Assembly: GCA_022561735.1 (NCBI GenBank) | Contig: JADFQR010000070.1 | Span: forward strand, 1-6,835 | From: Chloroflexota bacterium | GTDB taxonomy: Bacteria; Chloroflexota; Dehalococcoidia; UBA1151 | Length of the DNA: 6,835 nucleotides | Direction: 5' to 3' | The notes under the pieces: generated by a model | Told to the model about the DNA's origin: nothing | The model's input: only the letters and a program-made list of their open reading frames with translations | Databases searched by the model: none | In this document: positions 6,215 through 6,835 of the stretch, piece after piece | How the letters are laid out: every line of letters begins with the position of its first letter | Numbering within the stretch: position 1 is the stretch's first letter | Program-made: the position numbers and the translations under genes

Positions 6215-6658
6215 ATGGTTGAAAGCTCAACACTGGCCGGGCTCACAGCGGAGATCGTCGAACGTCGAAGTGTGGTGGCGTTCGACAGCCGCCCGATTGA
6301 GGCGGAGAAGCTCCAGGCGCTTATCGAGGCTGCGCGCTGGGCGCCATCGTCCAGTAACCGGCAGCCGTGGCGTATCACGATGGTCCGTGATGGCGCGTCG
6401 CGTGACGGCCTGAACGCTGCGCTTGCCGGCGGTAACCGAACATGGGCGCCGAACGCTCCGCTTCTGGTGGTGTTCGCCACTGCGGCGCCAGACCCGGAAC
6501 GACCGGGGCAACTCGCCAAGCTGATGCTTGATGTGGGGTTTGCCGGCCAGAATATGATGCTTGAGGCCGTCCACCAGGGCCTCAGGGTTCACCCGATGGC
6601 CGGTTGGGACGAGGACAAGGTGAAGGCAGCGCTCGACATCCCCGGGGAGAACCCCGTC
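6215..6658 (+). CDS. Nitroreductase family protein, C-terminus replaced at a junction
   Basis: About 148 codons match the FMN-dependent nitroreductase family, cytoplasmic NAD(P)H enzymes acting on nitro compounds, quinones or enones. The FMN-binding start is clear: ERRSVVAFDSRPI (16-28), then IEAARWAPSSSNRQPWRITM (37-56), the usual phosphate/isoalloxazine contacts. GFAGQNMMLEAVHQGLRVHP (108-127) and MAGWDEDKVKAALDIPGENPV (split here as MAGWDEDKVKAA, 128-139, and LDIPGENPV, 140-148) are the later helix and the HPMAGFDEEKV-type motif. After V148 the expected ending (a valine/alanine-rich strand such as VAVIALG and a short tail) is missing. The frame stays open to the window edge (207 codons) but translates to TSQCPPVIPNGLREG and onward, which is not nitroreductase. 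That DNA codes for an amidohydrolase on the other strand. The protein therefore lacks only about 20-40 terminal residues, but they are absent or foreign. Confidence 0.85.
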
Positions 6659-6660
6659 AC
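6635..6660. other. Junction: nitroreductase sequence joined tail-to-tail to an inverted amidohydrolase fragment
   Basis: Rightward nitroreductase homology holds up to about 6658, and leftward amidohydrolase homology holds down to about 6640-6652. The two overlap by a few codons around the palindromic CCCCGGGG (6639-6646). Neither gene shows its proper end, as expected of a deletion/inversion breakpoint or a chimeric contig join at microhomology. Confidence 0.65.
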
Positions 6661-6834
6661 GTCGCAGTGCCCTCCAGTGATCCCCAACGGATTACGTGAG
6701 GGCACGACGCGCGGGCCCACGACGTCGCCCCGCTCAATGGCGTGCTTGAGCGACACGGTCACGTCGCCCCCAAAGTCACGGACCGTAGTGAACCCGGCCA
6801 GCAGCGTGATTCGTGCGTATTTCGTGGCCCTGAA
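6640..6834 (-). pseudogene. Amidohydrolase (imidazolonepropionase/prolidase-like, COG1228 type) internal fragment
   Basis: Read leftward from the window edge, about 65 codons match the middle of a metal-dependent amidohydrolase. ITLLAGFTTVRDFGGDVTVS is the characteristic strand and loop after the first helix. HAIERGDVVGPRVVPS and LGITGGHCDVTGFSPG follow, with the family's GPR and GGH(C/G)D signatures. The first metal-binding HxH lies further upstream, beyond position 6835. The second half of the enzyme, with the remaining metal ligands, is absent: after about 6640 the frame runs 16 codons of antisense nitroreductase and stops at a TGA (6591-6589). Amidohydrolases of this type have about 400 residues, so at most the first third could remain. 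It is either a truncated remnant or a gene fused here by misassembly. Confidence 0.75.
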
Positions 6835-6835
6835 C

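Noticed and set aside
5914..6519. 201-codon open frame on the minus strand spanning two genes
   Set aside because: It lies antisense to the end of the oxidoreductase and the start of the nitroreductase, both well supported, and its product has no recognisable motif.

Overview
The window is a GC-rich stretch of bacterial chromosome with seven protein-coding features, plus one gene fragment at the right edge. Both edges cut through genes. No rRNA, tRNA, CRISPR array, insertion sequence or phage gene is visible. The gene content, the Pro/Thr-rich lipoprotein linker, the F420-type luciferase-like oxidoreductase and a probable leaderless transcript suggest an uncultivated Chloroflexota lineage (Dehalococcoidia/SAR202-like). 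That placement is inference from style and gene families and rests on no marker gene.

Layout. (1) Positions 1-669, minus strand: N-terminal two thirds of a thiamine-diphosphate-dependent 2-oxoacid dehydrogenase E1 alpha subunit, with a TATAAT box only 9 bases upstream of its ATG. (2) Positions 779-2736, plus strand: a run of three genes, namely a PlsY-type acyl-phosphate glycerol-3-phosphate acyltransferase, a cyclophilin lipoprotein, and a second cyclophilin that matches the first from the linker onward but has no signal peptide. A strong intrinsic terminator at 2789-2821 closes the run. Two different short tandem repeats flank the second cyclophilin: 16 bp x 2 before it and 11 bp x 3.5 after it. 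(3) Positions 2858-4960, minus strand and convergent: a 700-residue secreted, membrane-anchored protein with a degenerate von Willebrand A domain, beta-rich extracellular modules, one membrane span and an FHA-like cytoplasmic tail. (4) Positions 5167-6658, plus strand and divergent from the VWA gene: an F420-dependent luciferase-like oxidoreductase followed 22 bases later by a nitroreductase, behind a good sigma70-like promoter. (5) Around 6640-6660 the nitroreductase homology stops and opposite-strand amidohydrolase coding sequence begins, running to the right edge. This is a rearrangement or an assembly chimera.

The genes are mostly housekeeping or accessory metabolism: 2-oxoacid oxidation, phospholipid synthesis, extracytoplasmic and cytoplasmic protein folding, and a flavin/deazaflavin redox pair. 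I see no clear evidence of a complete new system. The least explained items are the VWA/FHA-like membrane protein, the asymmetric cyclophilin pair with a cysteine-bearing active-site insertion, and the junction at the right end.
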